From assembly GCA_003008705.1 (NCBI GenBank), contig PDUO01000049.1, positions 303,684 through 367,683 on the forward strand: a DNA stretch of 64,000 nucleotides, written 5' to 3'. Source of the DNA: Pezicula radicicola (lineage: Eukaryota; Ascomycota; Leotiomycetes; Helotiales; Dermateaceae). Under the pieces are notes generated by a model, which made no database searches, had not been told where the DNA came from, and was given only the letters and a program-made list of their open reading frames with translations. Positions 10,118 through 19,737 of the stretch are shown here, in pieces (position 1 is the first letter of the stretch; the number at the start of each line of letters is the position of its first letter). The translations under genes and the position numbers were made by a program.

Positions 10118-11464
10118 TCATACAAGAGTTCCATTTCTACTCGCTTCCATGATTTGGTCCAAATACTCTTGTTCAACTTGCTCCTCCTCATCCTCCTCGT
10201 AATCATCCTCGTACTCCCTCTCGTAGTACTCCTCATAGTCCTCTCGGTCTCCCTCGTCTTCCTCCAAATCGCCCTCCTGATCTACTCCCTGGGATATTTC
10301 CTCCGTGGGCATCTGGTAATCCCCACCATCGTCAGTCTCACTGTCGCTATCTTCAAGATTCGAACGTAATGGCACAGAAGTTTGATGACGCTGTCCCAAA
10401 TACCCCACCTCACTTTCATCTCCTTCAGGATCGGAAGAATGTACCCCAGCAACTTGATGACGCGGTGCCAAATTCCCCAACCACTCTGCACTAGTAAGAT
10501 GAGGAAGCTCATTGAGCGGTTGTCTCGGTGGTGCAGCAGCTTCTCCCCATTCATCTGAAGCCCTATCATTCTCCCAAGGAATCTCACGTATCGCGAAATC
10601 ATCCCCAAGCTCTTCCTCATCATCTTGAACCTCAGCGTAACCACGATAAAATGAAACAACCGTCCAACCTTCTGGATACTCAGTCTCCACAATCATAGGT
10701 TCCTCGCCGCTTTGCAATTGGCAAACAAGGTCTACGCACTTTGTAACCCAGTGTGTCGATAACTCATGCCAGAAACTCCGATACTCCTGGAGCAAAAGCT
10801 CATACCTTTTCTTCTCAACTCTCGGCCCAGAAGTCGGGGTATTAGCAAATAACGGAGTAGGATTATATCCTCGATGACAAATACACTCTCTTGCTGGGGT
10901 ATACCAGCTGCGACAGTATTGACGGTGCATCATATACTGATTCAAGATCCCTGAACAGTTGTTCTGAAATCTTTCGATTCCATCCCAATCAGCAAGTGGA
11001 TTTGGTCCGAAAACTCGTTCGAAGAGATTATATTGTCTTTGGAATTCTTCGTTGTAAAAAGTCTTGAGGTCGCTGAGGGCGGGACTGTCCTTAATATATG
11101 GTTGTGAAGCTGTTGAGAAGGGTTGTTTTTGAAGGAGTCGTACTTCGGTTGTTAGGGGTAGATTTGGATATCGATTCAATTCTATGACTGTGGCCACAAT
11201 GTCCCTAAGTATTGGTGTTGGAATTAAGTCCAAGGGTTCTTTTGATTCGTCTTCACTGTAGTTGGATTCTGGTATATCAGATTCTGGTGGTTCGCCATCC
11301 AAGTACTGTGGTGGTAACTCGTCTCTTTGTCGCGACTCTTCCCTTCGTCTCATGTTCCCTTCAGCTTCTTCCATGGCCATGCCTCCAGGGCGATGGGCAG
11401 GAAAACCCATGAAAATCCCCTCTGGAACGGTAGACATATCGAAGGTGTCGATGTGGCTGTCCAT
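10118..11464 (-). CDS. Conserved-looking hypothetical protein with acidic C-terminus
   Basis: Single exon, 448 residues. No family is recognised. The N-terminal 80 residues are polar and probably disordered. Residues of about 85-275 look folded, with helical heptad-like stretches (IPTPILRDIVATVIELNRYP, LKTFYNEEFQRQYNLFERVF) and a Cys-containing segment CRSWYTPARECICHRGYN. A Trp/aromatic-rich part (EYRSFWHELSTHW, PEGWTVVSFYRGYAEV) follows. The last 150 residues are disordered, contain two loosely similar pieces (LGNLAPRHQVAGV and LGQRHQTSVPL), and end in about 60 residues dominated by Asp, Glu and Tyr. No signal peptide or membrane helix is seen. The ATG at 11464 is the first in a clean frame; no intron is needed. 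It is likely a real gene because of its length and composition; function unknown. Confidence 0.6.
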   Translation of the reverse strand: MDSHIDTFDMSTVPEGIFMGFPAHRPGGMAMEEAEGNMRRREESRQRDELPPQYLDGEPPESDIPESNYSEDESKEPLDLIPTPILRDIVATVIELNRYPNLPLTTEVRLLQKQPFSTASQPYIKDSPALSDLKTFYNEEFQRQYNLFERVFGPNPLADWDGIERFQNNCSGILNQYMMHRQYCRSWYTPARECICHRGYNPTPLFANTPTSGPRVEKKRYELLLQEYRSFWHELSTHWVTKCVDLVCQLQSGEEPMIVETEYPEGWTVVSFYRGYAEVQDDEEELGDDFAIREIPWENDRASDEWGEAAAPPRQPLNELPHLTSAEWLGNLAPRHQVAGVHSSDPEGDESEVGYLGQRHQTSVPLRSNLEDSDSETDDGGDYQMPTEEISQGVDQEGDLEEDEGDREDYEEYYEREYEDDYEEDEEEQVEQEYLDQIMEASRNGTLV

Positions 11465-12440
11465 TTTCTTTTGATTCTGTGTGTTATGTTATATGTTGTA
11501 TGTTGGTGTTGGTTTAGGAATAGAAGTAGAAGTTCGGTGGAAATTTTTGTTTGTTAAATAGAAAGATGGAGTCCAGTTGAGAATAAAATAGCGTATGCTA
11601 GATGCGCAGTCCAGACGAGAATCTCTTAAGCGAGGCTACGAGGTACTAGCATATCCTCATTCATGCTTCTTTGACAATCAGAGCAGAGTCTAGCAGAGAA
11701 CCCCAATATTCTAGAGTAAAAGCGCCGTTGTAGAATAAAGTGATTTAGTGGCTACTACGGGCCCTCCCGAAAATTCTGTTCTAACTACAAAAGTCGTAGG
11801 CTCGTAAGCTCGTAACCAATACTTCAGATACTGAACTTCAGTAATTTAATCTATCAGTGATTTAATCTATACTATTGCTCCAATAATAATTATTACGTGT
11901 TAGGGTTCTCTGATATCCTCATATTCGCTTCAAATCTCTTAAATTTAGCTTTCGAGTACTCTGTATTGCTGAAATAAGAAAGACAGTCTTTATAACATCG
12001 AAATCGTAACAGGAATAATATTAACAAAACTTTTGGAGGAAGAAGAATATTAAGAGCAACAGGATTTGGCTGTACACTTTATAATCTGATTTAGAACTTT
12101 TCTAGAATAAAATTCGACACTTGTGACGTAGTCATGATACTCATGACCTAGTAAAGTTTGAGCGGTTATAACTAGCTAGCGCTTAAGGTCTTTCAAGCAC
12201 ACAATACAAGAAAATCCCAGTTCACATTCTAACTGGTCCGTAACACTTTTTTTTTGTTTTGGACTGATACTATTACGCTGCTGGCAAAATAATATTTTGC
12301 GACTTGCTTCTATTTGGCCAATTTTATTTCGTTCCTCATATCCGTTCATTGCATGCCTTTAACTATTTCACTGTACAATCTATGAATTAAATCGACCTCT
12401 TATCACATTTTCCCCAACGAGTCTTGTTTAGAAACAAATA
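11465..12440. other. Divergent intergenic region
   Basis: This region lies between the divergently transcribed 10.1-11.5 kb and 12.4-13.3 kb genes and must hold both promoters. It is moderately AT-rich, with a T run at about 12248-12255. No RNA gene or conserved ORF was seen. Confidence 0.4.
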
Positions 12441-13256
12441 ATGCCCTCCACAATGACCGAAAAGAGCACCCAAAACTCGAATCTCCCCCTAGACCACGAA
12501 AACATGACAACGACCAATTTAACAAACAGCCTCCTCACACCTCCCCTAACCCCAAAACCCCTCGAAGAAAACAATAACGACGCCCCACCAACACCCCCCA
12601 AATCACTCCTCCGCAACATCCCCTTTCTCTTCAACCACGACACCCCCCAAATAGCCAACCTAAAACAAAAATTCGCCACAAAGTTCTCGCAAAAGCTTAC
12701 CGAAATCGAAGAAGAACATACTTCCAATAAATGCCGATGGCGAACAGTAGAGAATGATAGAAATTGGAACGGGCAGAGGATGTATTTATCGAGATGGGAT
12801 GGGAAGAACAGGGATTATCCGTATTCACATCCTATAAATGATACTTTATTTGGGTTTCTACATACAGAGAAGTTTAGGGTTTGGATTGATGAGTTGACTG
12901 AGGTTTCTATGAGTCTTGATTATGAATGTGAGTCGAGTTCGTTGTGTTGTTTGAGACATCGTGGTGGTCAGGATGGTGGAATGGGTTGTATTGGGTATGT
13001 TGATGGAGTGGCTGAGAAGGAGAAGATGGATAGGATTGTAGAGATTTTGGGGGAAATGGAAAGGTGTTTGGATGGGATTTTGGAGCGGGAGATGAAGATT
13101 GGTGATAGATTGGTTGGTGTGGTGGATAAGAAAAGATGGAAGTGGAAGAATCACTATCGGATGGTTTGGGATGTGGTAAATACTCCTCCTGATGAGGATA
13201 AGATTTGTAATGGTTGTGAGGGTGCTTGTTGTGTCGCAGCTGTGTTGAAGCCTTGA
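12441..13256 (+). CDS. Hypothetical protein with Cys-rich C-terminus
   Basis: Single exon of 271 residues, not recognised. The first 55 residues are Thr/Asn/Pro-rich and likely disordered (TPPLTPKP). A basic/amphipathic stretch about IANLKQKFATKFSQKLTEIE follows, then a Trp-rich region (RWRTVENDRNWNGQRMYLSR), then a Cys cluster (ESSSLCCLRHRGGQDGGMGC), a charged helical region (EKMDRIVEILGEMERCLDGI) and a final Cys motif (CNGCEGACC). Nine Cys in all suggest metal binding or disulphides, but no known pattern fits. There is no signal peptide. The coding strand switches sharply near 12730: by hand count 12481-12540 is A23 C23 G5 T9, whereas 12961-13020 is A11 C2 G29 T18. The uninterrupted frame across such a shift supports a real gene. 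Confidence 0.55.
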   Translation: MPSTMTEKSTQNSNLPLDHENMTTTNLTNSLLTPPLTPKPLEENNNDAPPTPPKSLLRNIPFLFNHDTPQIANLKQKFATKFSQKLTEIEEEHTSNKCRWRTVENDRNWNGQRMYLSRWDGKNRDYPYSHPINDTLFGFLHTEKFRVWIDELTEVSMSLDYECESSSLCCLRHRGGQDGGMGCIGYVDGVAEKEKMDRIVEILGEMERCLDGILEREMKIGDRLVGVVDKKRWKWKNHYRMVWDVVNTPPDEDKICNGCEGACCVAAVLKP

Positions 13257-13946
13257 GAGAGTCTTGGCTAGATTTGATCTTGATTTGGTTAACTGACTTG
13301 AATAACTGTCCTAATTTTGGTGCAGTTGCAAGAACTACCCATCTGTTAAACATGGTTTAAGGATTACGCTTGAAGGTGGGTTACTGAATTAGTTTCACTA
13401 ATCCTGTCAAGTTCAAATTAAGTCTGTTAAGTAGTTCAGAAAGGAGTTTCGCTCACAGCGGATGTTAGAATTCTCCATAGTAGACGTCTAGTTTAAGTGT
13501 GAATAATCTTTAGGCCAATTATTATTGGTTCAAAGTACAGTAGCTAAAAGGAAGGCACGGCCAAACTAGCCGGCGAGCTCAAAACGGCAAGGACGTAGAC
13601 GGCGAATACAAAGACCCCGTTCATTAGCTCCTCTATTACCATTCAGATTGACTCATCGGGATTCCACTGGATCACTCCTGATTCCAACCTGAGTAATTGC
13701 GATTATTGAAGAGACTGACGACGTAAGGTACTAAAGGAGAACCGAAGCCCGCAATTTGAATCGTCTTTCAGTCCACGAAAAGTACAGCGCCAGTAATAGA
13801 AACGAAAGCGTTCTTCAGCAATCGATAAGAACGTTTATCGTTTCGACTTGCCTACTCCGCTCGACTTGAGTAAATAACTTAGGTTGTGTAACAGCCCAAC
13901 TAAACCTCACCCAAACAACAAATCTACCCACTCACCCAACATCGCG
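13257..13946. other. Intergenic region
   Basis: No gene is seen. TGACTTGA occurs at 13294-13301 and a related CGACTTGA near 13863, matching the motif pair near 1.4 kb. The last 100 bases are A/C-rich and form the probable 5' leader of the eIF5A-like gene. Confidence 0.35.
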
Positions 13947-14747
13947 ATGTCTGCCGCCCTCAAAGAACGCCATGTCGCCTCAACAATGACAATCCCAGTC
14001 ACAAGCCTCAAGCCGGACGACTACATATACATCTCAGAAAACAACGCAAAAATAATCTCAATAACAACCAGCCAAGCAAACAGACAAAAAGAAATCCAAA
14101 TTACCTACAAACAAAATACCTACGGTCTAAACTACATTTCAGGTCAAATATCATATCCCACAGACATAATGCTCCAAGTCCCCAAAAGAACTCCAATAAT
14201 CGGCGAACCAGGAAACCAAACGTATCAAATACGAGCCGATACTTTAACTAAGAACGATTTTTTCGTACACGAGTATAGAGATAGATCTCATGCATGTCAG
14301 ATTACAGATTTCTCTACAAGTAGAGCTGGTCATGGATCGAAGAGACATTTAGTAAGCAAGGATATAATGACAGGAGAAATAAAGCAAGTCTTGCATTGGA
14401 CGACTGATATGATTACGGTTCCCGTAATTGAAAGGGAGGAGATGCAATTATTGGATATTTCGGATGATGCGTTTTTGTCTCTTATGGATGGGAAGGGGGA
14501 GATTAGGGATACTGTTCAAGTCCCGTGGGATGGAAATGTGTTGACTGCAGTTGGGGAGAGGATCATGAGGGCTTTTGAGGGTGAGGGAGGAGAGGGAATG
14601 GGAGGGGATGTTTTTGTTACTGTTGTTATGGCTTTAGGGAAAGAAGTAGCTGTTGATGTTAGGGTAGAGAAGGTTGTTGAAGAGGATGAAGAGATGGTTG
14701 AGGAGCAAGCTGAGGATAATTGGGAGATGGTTGAGGTTGAGGCTTGA
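13947..14747 (+). CDS. eIF5A/HEX1-fold protein with two SH3-like domains and no hypusine site
   Basis: Single exon; the ATG at 13947 (ATCGCGATGTCTGCC context) is preferred over the in-frame ATG at 13884 and gives 266 residues. Residues of about 91-240 match eIF5A in order: TLTKNDFFVHEYRDRSHACQ, the loop region ITDFSTSRAGHGSKRHLV, KDIMTGE, then ITVPVIEREEMQLLDI, AFLSLMDGKGEIRDTVQVP and VFVTVVMALGKEVAVDV of the OB domain. In eIF5A the loop reads STSKTGKHGHAKVH with the hypusinated lysine between G and H; here that position is lost (SRAGHGSKRH). Residues of about 14-82 form a second, weaker SH3-like copy (TSLKPDDYIYISENNAKIIS ... DIMLQVPKR), also without the loop lysine. The start TIPVTSL also recalls HEX1, the Woronin-body protein of eIF5A fold. 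The last 25 residues are acidic. No PTS1 tripeptide is present. Domain reading is from remembered family sequence; function is unknown. Confidence 0.72.
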   Translation: MSAALKERHVASTMTIPVTSLKPDDYIYISENNAKIISITTSQANRQKEIQITYKQNTYGLNYISGQISYPTDIMLQVPKRTPIIGEPGNQTYQIRADTLTKNDFFVHEYRDRSHACQITDFSTSRAGHGSKRHLVSKDIMTGEIKQVLHWTTDMITVPVIEREEMQLLDISDDAFLSLMDGKGEIRDTVQVPWDGNVLTAVGERIMRAFEGEGGEGMGGDVFVTVVMALGKEVAVDVRVEKVVEEDEEMVEEQAEDNWEMVEVEA

Positions 14748-15456
14748 AAATAATGGTTTTGGCTATTGCTCGCTTCATCAGTTACATAGGTCTATATATT
14801 TTTTTTTTTAAAAAAAAAACTATACCAAGTACTTTGAAGGAGATTATATTCAGTTCAAGTTATTGATATCAACTGATTTGTCCAAATCAAGTACTAATAA
14901 ACCTCGCTCTTATTACTCAAATGGAAAAAAAGAAACAATCTCTACTAATAATGATAATAACAGCGCCTTTGACTATTTAAAAATTAGAAAGTTTATTACT
15001 AATTTTTGTCACATAAATATAAACTGAAGGAATAACTATTAACACATAAAATATCTACTGATATAGCTACAATTAGAACTTAAAATCAAGACAATCCTTT
15101 AGACGAAAACTTAAATACTTCTACCACTTACTCAAAAAGGACGTTAAAGTCCTTCGTAGTAGCTAGAAGTAGAAGATTTAACAACATACCTAGGTACATA
15201 AACAGGGTAAGCAAAGTTAGCTATATTACTTAATCCCCCTTTCGCCAACTCGCCAACCCAAGAAGTCTGTTCCATCAAGAAAGTTATGGTTATTCTTTTT
15301 AACCAATAAGTGGTATCAACACTAAACTCCATTCCCTTAATGCATTCCCATATTTCCAACACCCAAACCCAAGCTCTCAATAACACCTCTTATCTCTCTC
15401 CTCTATGTTCATCTCCATCTCCATCTTCATCTTCATCTTCAACTTCATCTCCATCT
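14748..15456. other. AT-rich intergenic region between convergent genes
   Basis: A T10/A10 palindromic run lies at about 14798-14818. The rest up to about 15140 is AT-rich and featureless. From 15400 the plus strand carries a CCATCT/TCATCT microsatellite that runs into the 3' end of the kelch gene; an unresolved base (n) at 15478 is located in it. Confidence 0.4.
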
Positions 15457-17805
15457 CTATCCCCATCCCCATCCCCANCCACCTCCCTCACCCCACTCCT
15501 CACTCCCCCTCGGTTTCTGCAACCCCCCCATCTCCCTCTTGATAGGCGGAAAACTCCCCTCCATCTCCTGCGGTAAATCACCAGCCCAAGCCTCAACCCT
15601 CGGAACACTATCCGCCTCAGCCGAAATCTGACTCCCAAACACCTCATGCAACTCTCTTGCCCTCACTACCTTCAATCGTTGACTCTCCGTATTCCCCAAT
15701 TCAGGTTTCTCATACCTAGCCCTTGCTTCCTGTTCAAGTCGTTCCTTTTCCCTCTTAGCTGCAGCTTTTTTCTTTTGCCTTGATCGATGTCGGAGGTAGA
15801 GTGCTAGGAGGATTAGTAATAGGGCTGCTACGCTTCCGATTACTATTCCTGCTATTGCACCACCTGATAGACCTTTCGATTTCGATGAACTTGGTGTAGA
15901 TGTAGACGTAGATGAAGAAATAGAAGTTATATTAGCAGGAGCACTTAAATTTGTGGTTCCAGAAAATAAAGTGGCAACTTCCGTATTACTCCATCCGGAA
16001 TCAGGAAGTAATTTTGTTGCATTGCCGCTTGATTTACCTCCGATGATACTATAGATTGGTTGACTGACACCATATGGTCTTGAATTGGCGGTAAAGACAC
16101 TTCCCCATCCATTGACATTATCGGCTGTTAGATTGTAGATTGCTACTGACATGTATTCCCAGTCGCAGTTATCGGTTATGTTGGGGTAGTCTAGTCCGCC
16201 TACTGTTAACATTTGGTCGTTTCCGACTATGTGGCAGGTATGTCCGAAGCGGGGAGATGTGCCTTTGTAGGTCTTTTGTATCGTGTCAGTATAGGTTTAG
16301 GTTGATTTTTCTTTTGTTGGGGAAATGGAGGGGGGATGGGAGGTGATGAGTACGAACATTTATCCATGTGAATGAAGGGATGGTTAGAACCCATATATCA
16401 TCATAAGAGGTGCCAGTGTTAGGATTCCAACCTACGGCACAATGTCAGATGCTTTTGCTATGACTATGGGAAAAGAATAGAAACATACCTCCATATAGGT
16501 ACACATTATGACTCGAATTATCTGGCGCAGAGACAATCACCAAGCAAAAGTCGACACGAGGCTCAGGTGCGGTTCCAGAAGTAGACTGTGTGGACCAGCT
16601 AGGGGTTGAAGTATTGGCACTTGCCACGTCAAAAATTTGAACCTCACTCGTGCTTGCTAGATAATTATTAGTAGGTCTGCATTTTCGGAATATGAGATGC
16701 CACTACTCACCAAGAACGAGTTCCGTATCATTACAAGCTCCCAATGTGCAACTTGCTCCTGCAATAGAAACAAGAATTCCTTGCTCGCCAAAGGTAGGGA
16801 TATACACCATACCCCCTCTCAGTCCCGGTAGAACATCTGTCTGGGTGGTTATATTTCGGGCCTGAAAAAACATGAGTATGAGTTGCGAAATAATACAGTG
16901 GTTGGCAGTTCTGATGCTCGAGTAACTAGGTTTCTTACCGTGTGATTCATGAGGTCCACAATAACAAGCCCTTCCAACGGAACCACAGTACTGCCTAGAG
17001 CTTGGGTACTGTACGAAGAATAATTTGTGATGATGCCATTCAAGTAAAATCCCAATCCAAGTTCTGGTGCATCCGCATACGAGCCCCAGCTTGGTCTCTG
17101 GGGGACATCTTTCAAAACATCATATTGTGTCCAGCCATAAGATTCAGTATCGAAGCCCCAAAGCGTATACTGATTAGTCGTTTCACCTTGATAGTTTGGA
17201 AACGACGTGTTTATAGATGGTGTGACGCCTCCATACAAGTATATCTGGGTATCACCGGGTGGTCCGTAAAACAGCGCAGCATTTTGTACTTCGGGTACCG
17301 GATTACCAGTTGAAGCAGGTGGTGTTTTTGTAATGACTACTTCACTGATATTACACTTCCAATTCCAAGACGCGCTCATATTTACTGCGACGATAGATTG
17401 TCCTGTTCGGTATGAGTACAACACTTGTTTTAGAATGTGAAATAGCTTTTATTGCTTACCAGGCCCTACGGTTATTGGTCCGGTCCAGTTTGGGGTATTG
17501 GAGGCCTTTTGGATCGGTCAGTAGAGATACTTCCACCTTCGAAAGGAATCTTACACCGCACATAACCGGATTGACTCCTTGGTCAACAAATGTTTCGAGC
17601 CCTCCATCGATGAAGAGCATGCCATTCTTGACTTGACTCTGATGGTACCATCGTCTGGAAGAAAGCAGAAGTGGTTAACACAGCCCATATGATGAAGACG
17701 AGGTTCGTACTTGCAGAAGTTCTTCACTGGATCCAGCCCATTTCCTTCGGCAAAAGACAATAACGTGCCAATCAAGAAAAGAATGCTGACATTCGGAAGC
17801 TGCAT
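15457..17805 (-). CDS. Secreted/membrane-anchored kelch-like protein
   Basis: Eight minus-strand exons are inferred: 17805-17711, 17654-17555, 17505-17460, 17402-16939, 16861-16711, 16656-16489, 16431-16358 and 16272-15457, giving 637 residues. It begins with a signal peptide (SILFLIGTLLSFAEG) and the start of a kelch blade (FCKRWYHQSQVKNGMLFIDG). Later blades show IYLYGGVTPS, VYLYGGWNPNTGTSYDDIW and RFGHTCHIVGNDQMLTVGG. A Ser/Thr stalk follows, then a membrane helix at about 503-526 (GGAIAGIVIGSVAALLLILL) and a Lys/Arg/Glu-rich cytoplasmic tail. Many NxS/T sites suit an extracellular beta-propeller. Such proteins are frequent in filamentous ascomycetes; their role is mostly unknown. Intron 2 was placed by the branch sequence CTGAC, and intron 7 needs a poor donor (GTTCGT). 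The unresolved base at 15478 lies in a G-rich repeat near the stop, so the last residues may be wrong; a one-base change there would give an Asp/Gly-rich tail. Confidence 0.75.
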
Positions 17806-18471
17806 TTTACAACTCGATCAAAGGGGCTATGAGGGGCTATGCGTCTCATAGCGCGTGGAAGTGTACGTAGAGCATGCGAAAACACAGCTCTTCGATAAAA
17901 GGCAGAGAGTATAATAGGAAGCGAAATGAGGGCAGAGCCTAGGTGGGTATGTAAATGGGGCACTTGTCCAGACATATTTTCTCCCAGTCGCCATGATCAA
18001 GCATTCAGGGAAACGTTCAGCCAAGCAATCATATGCAATATTCGGGGACTCCAGGGATTTTCAAGGGTGCAAAAAATATGCATTGGAGCATAAGCAGTTG
18101 AGATTTTAAAGGACGTTGCAGCTGACGGGTGATCCTTGCCGTATGGGGAAATGGGGGGGCAGACACCTACAAACCCAATTAGGTGCGGCTGAATGTCGTG
18201 CAGTACCAGCTCAAACTCCCATTTGACACATCTTCGCTATGTCAGCAACTCGCAGGAAAAAGGACCAGCATCCGATACTTTCGCCAAGGCCGAGAATATT
18301 TAGACGGTACAGTATCAGTGCAGAGTGGGCCACAACAACCCCCCGCAACATCACACCAAGATGGGCTGCGATCACTGCTGAATATAGCAGAAGAGAAGCT
18401 ACCCACCATTACTCGAGGAAACATTCCATATGCCTGTGCCTAAGAGAAGCTGCTGCTGGTGCTGCTGCTGA
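17806..18471. other. Intergenic region
   Basis: This lies upstream of the kelch gene and downstream of the GH105-like gene, both on the minus strand. Composition is normal. A GCTGCTGCTGGTGCTGCTGCTG microsatellite-like stretch is at about 18450-18470. No gene or RNA was recognised. Confidence 0.35.
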
Positions 18472-19737
18472 CTAAGCACAGAGCCAGTCACGATAAGCTG
18501 CAGCGAGCATGACTCCAAAACTTTCTCCTTCCGGACTCCCAGTCGTAAAAGGCACATTATTACCCCAATTTTCAGGGTCAATTGACGGGCTCAAAATTCC
18601 GCTCGAATTAACATGAGCCGCAACAGCCTCCCTCAGTCCATCTGCCCATTCAATATACCCATTTCCACTGGCACTCCCAAATGTTGCAGGGTCAAGAACC
18701 GCCATTCTGTAGACAACGCTAGCCAAGAGCGCGGTTCCAGATGTTTCTCCAAACCATGCTGTATCATTCAGATTATTCCTTAGAAGACCGTTGCTTGGGT
18801 CGACCGAGATGGTCTCACTCAGCTTGACACCATCAATGATCTCTTTGATCCAGCCTTTCAGGTCTGCCTGCTGGGCTGCCCAGGAGGCACTTGTAGCCCA
18901 CTTCATGGTGGTGGCCAGCACCCTTGTCATGCCTGCAGCCGCCCAAGCATTGCCTGTGCTCCACAGCTGAGGCTGGTAGTCATCTGGTCCAATGATATGC
19001 TCCCATACCCCCTGAAAGCTAGACTGATTGGTGCTGGACATGTTGGCCTGCAGAACTTGTCGATAAAGTCCACACTGCGTGATTGTGTCGTCGAGCAAGG
19101 TTGCGTTTTGAGTATTTACAGCATAGTAAGCCAGGAATGGCGGTGCCATGTAGACAAAATCTGCCCAAAGCTCTGGCGTGTTATTTCGCTGGGATATTGC
19201 GTCGTTCCAGTATCTTGGTGCAATATTTAGGACGTAGTCCGCTTCACGGTCCGCTGCGTCGAGGTAGGTTTGGTTAGTTTTGCCAATGAGAATTGCCGAC
19301 ACGCCTAAAGAAGCGGGATCACCCACAGCCCCTAGATTCGACAATATCAGCACTACTGCAATCAAAAGATCTGACGGGTATATGAGCGGCTTACCGTCGC
19401 CGTCGATTAGTATTTGACTGTCGGTTTGAATAAACGGCTTCACATAAGCTAGCGCATCTACGTCTGTCCAGTCTACAACAGGGACTTCTCCTTGTGGGAA
19501 TGGATCGTGGCCGAAGACCGAGAGGTTGGGGTTGTACAACTCCAGAAGTGCCTCTGCTGCTGTTCCATATTCCCAGCTGTGGGAGGCCAGGCTACGGGCC
19601 TGCTTGACGACAGTCTCAACGTCGTAACCGATGCTGCTATTGCAGTATGTTCCTGTCCGAATCGAGGATGTTGCATGACTGTGTTGAAATGTCATGAACA
19701 ATACACCAATAAGGATGGGTGCAATAAGCGACATCAT
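18472..19737 (-). CDS. Secreted GH105-like six-hairpin glycosidase (unsaturated uronyl hydrolase family)
   Basis: Single exon of 421 residues. The signal peptide (SLIAPILIGVLFMTFQHSHA) precedes a helical protein with the signature ELWADFVYMAPPFLAYYAV at about 189-207, in which Asp193 occupies the place of the catalytic Asp of YteR-type enzymes, and QLWSTGNAWAAAGMTRVLAT further on. The repeated helix pattern (AADREADYVLN, WIKEIIDGVKL, EWADGLREAVAAHV) fits an (alpha/alpha)6 barrel. Members remove unsaturated galacturonic or glucuronic acid from pectin (rhamnogalacturonan) or similar polymers after lyase attack, so this suggests plant cell-wall or polysaccharide use. Several Asn glycosylation sites support secretion. 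It ends at a C-terminal DWLCA. Assignment to GH105 rather than GH88 or a related clade is tentative; the fold assignment is firmer. Confidence 0.75.
   Translation of the reverse strand: MMSLIAPILIGVLFMTFQHSHATSSIRTGTYCNSSIGYDVETVVKQARSLASHSWEYGTAAEALLELYNPNLSVFGHDPFPQGEVPVVDWTDVDALAYVKPFIQTDSQILIDGDGKPLIYPSDLLIAVVLILSNLGAVGDPASLGVSAILIGKTNQTYLDAADREADYVLNIAPRYWNDAISQRNNTPELWADFVYMAPPFLAYYAVNTQNATLLDDTITQCGLYRQVLQANMSSTNQSSFQGVWEHIIGPDDYQPQLWSTGNAWAAAGMTRVLATTMKWATSASWAAQQADLKGWIKEIIDGVKLSETISVDPSNGLLRNNLNDTAWFGETSGTALLASVVYRMAVLDPATFGSASGNGYIEWADGLREAVAAHVNSSGILSPSIDPENWGNNVPFTTGSPEGESFGVMLAAAYRDWLCA

Noticed and set aside
15144..15386. 80-codon minus-strand ORF next to the kelch gene
   Set aside because: No recognisable domain, and it lies downstream of the kelch stop in AT-rich sequence.
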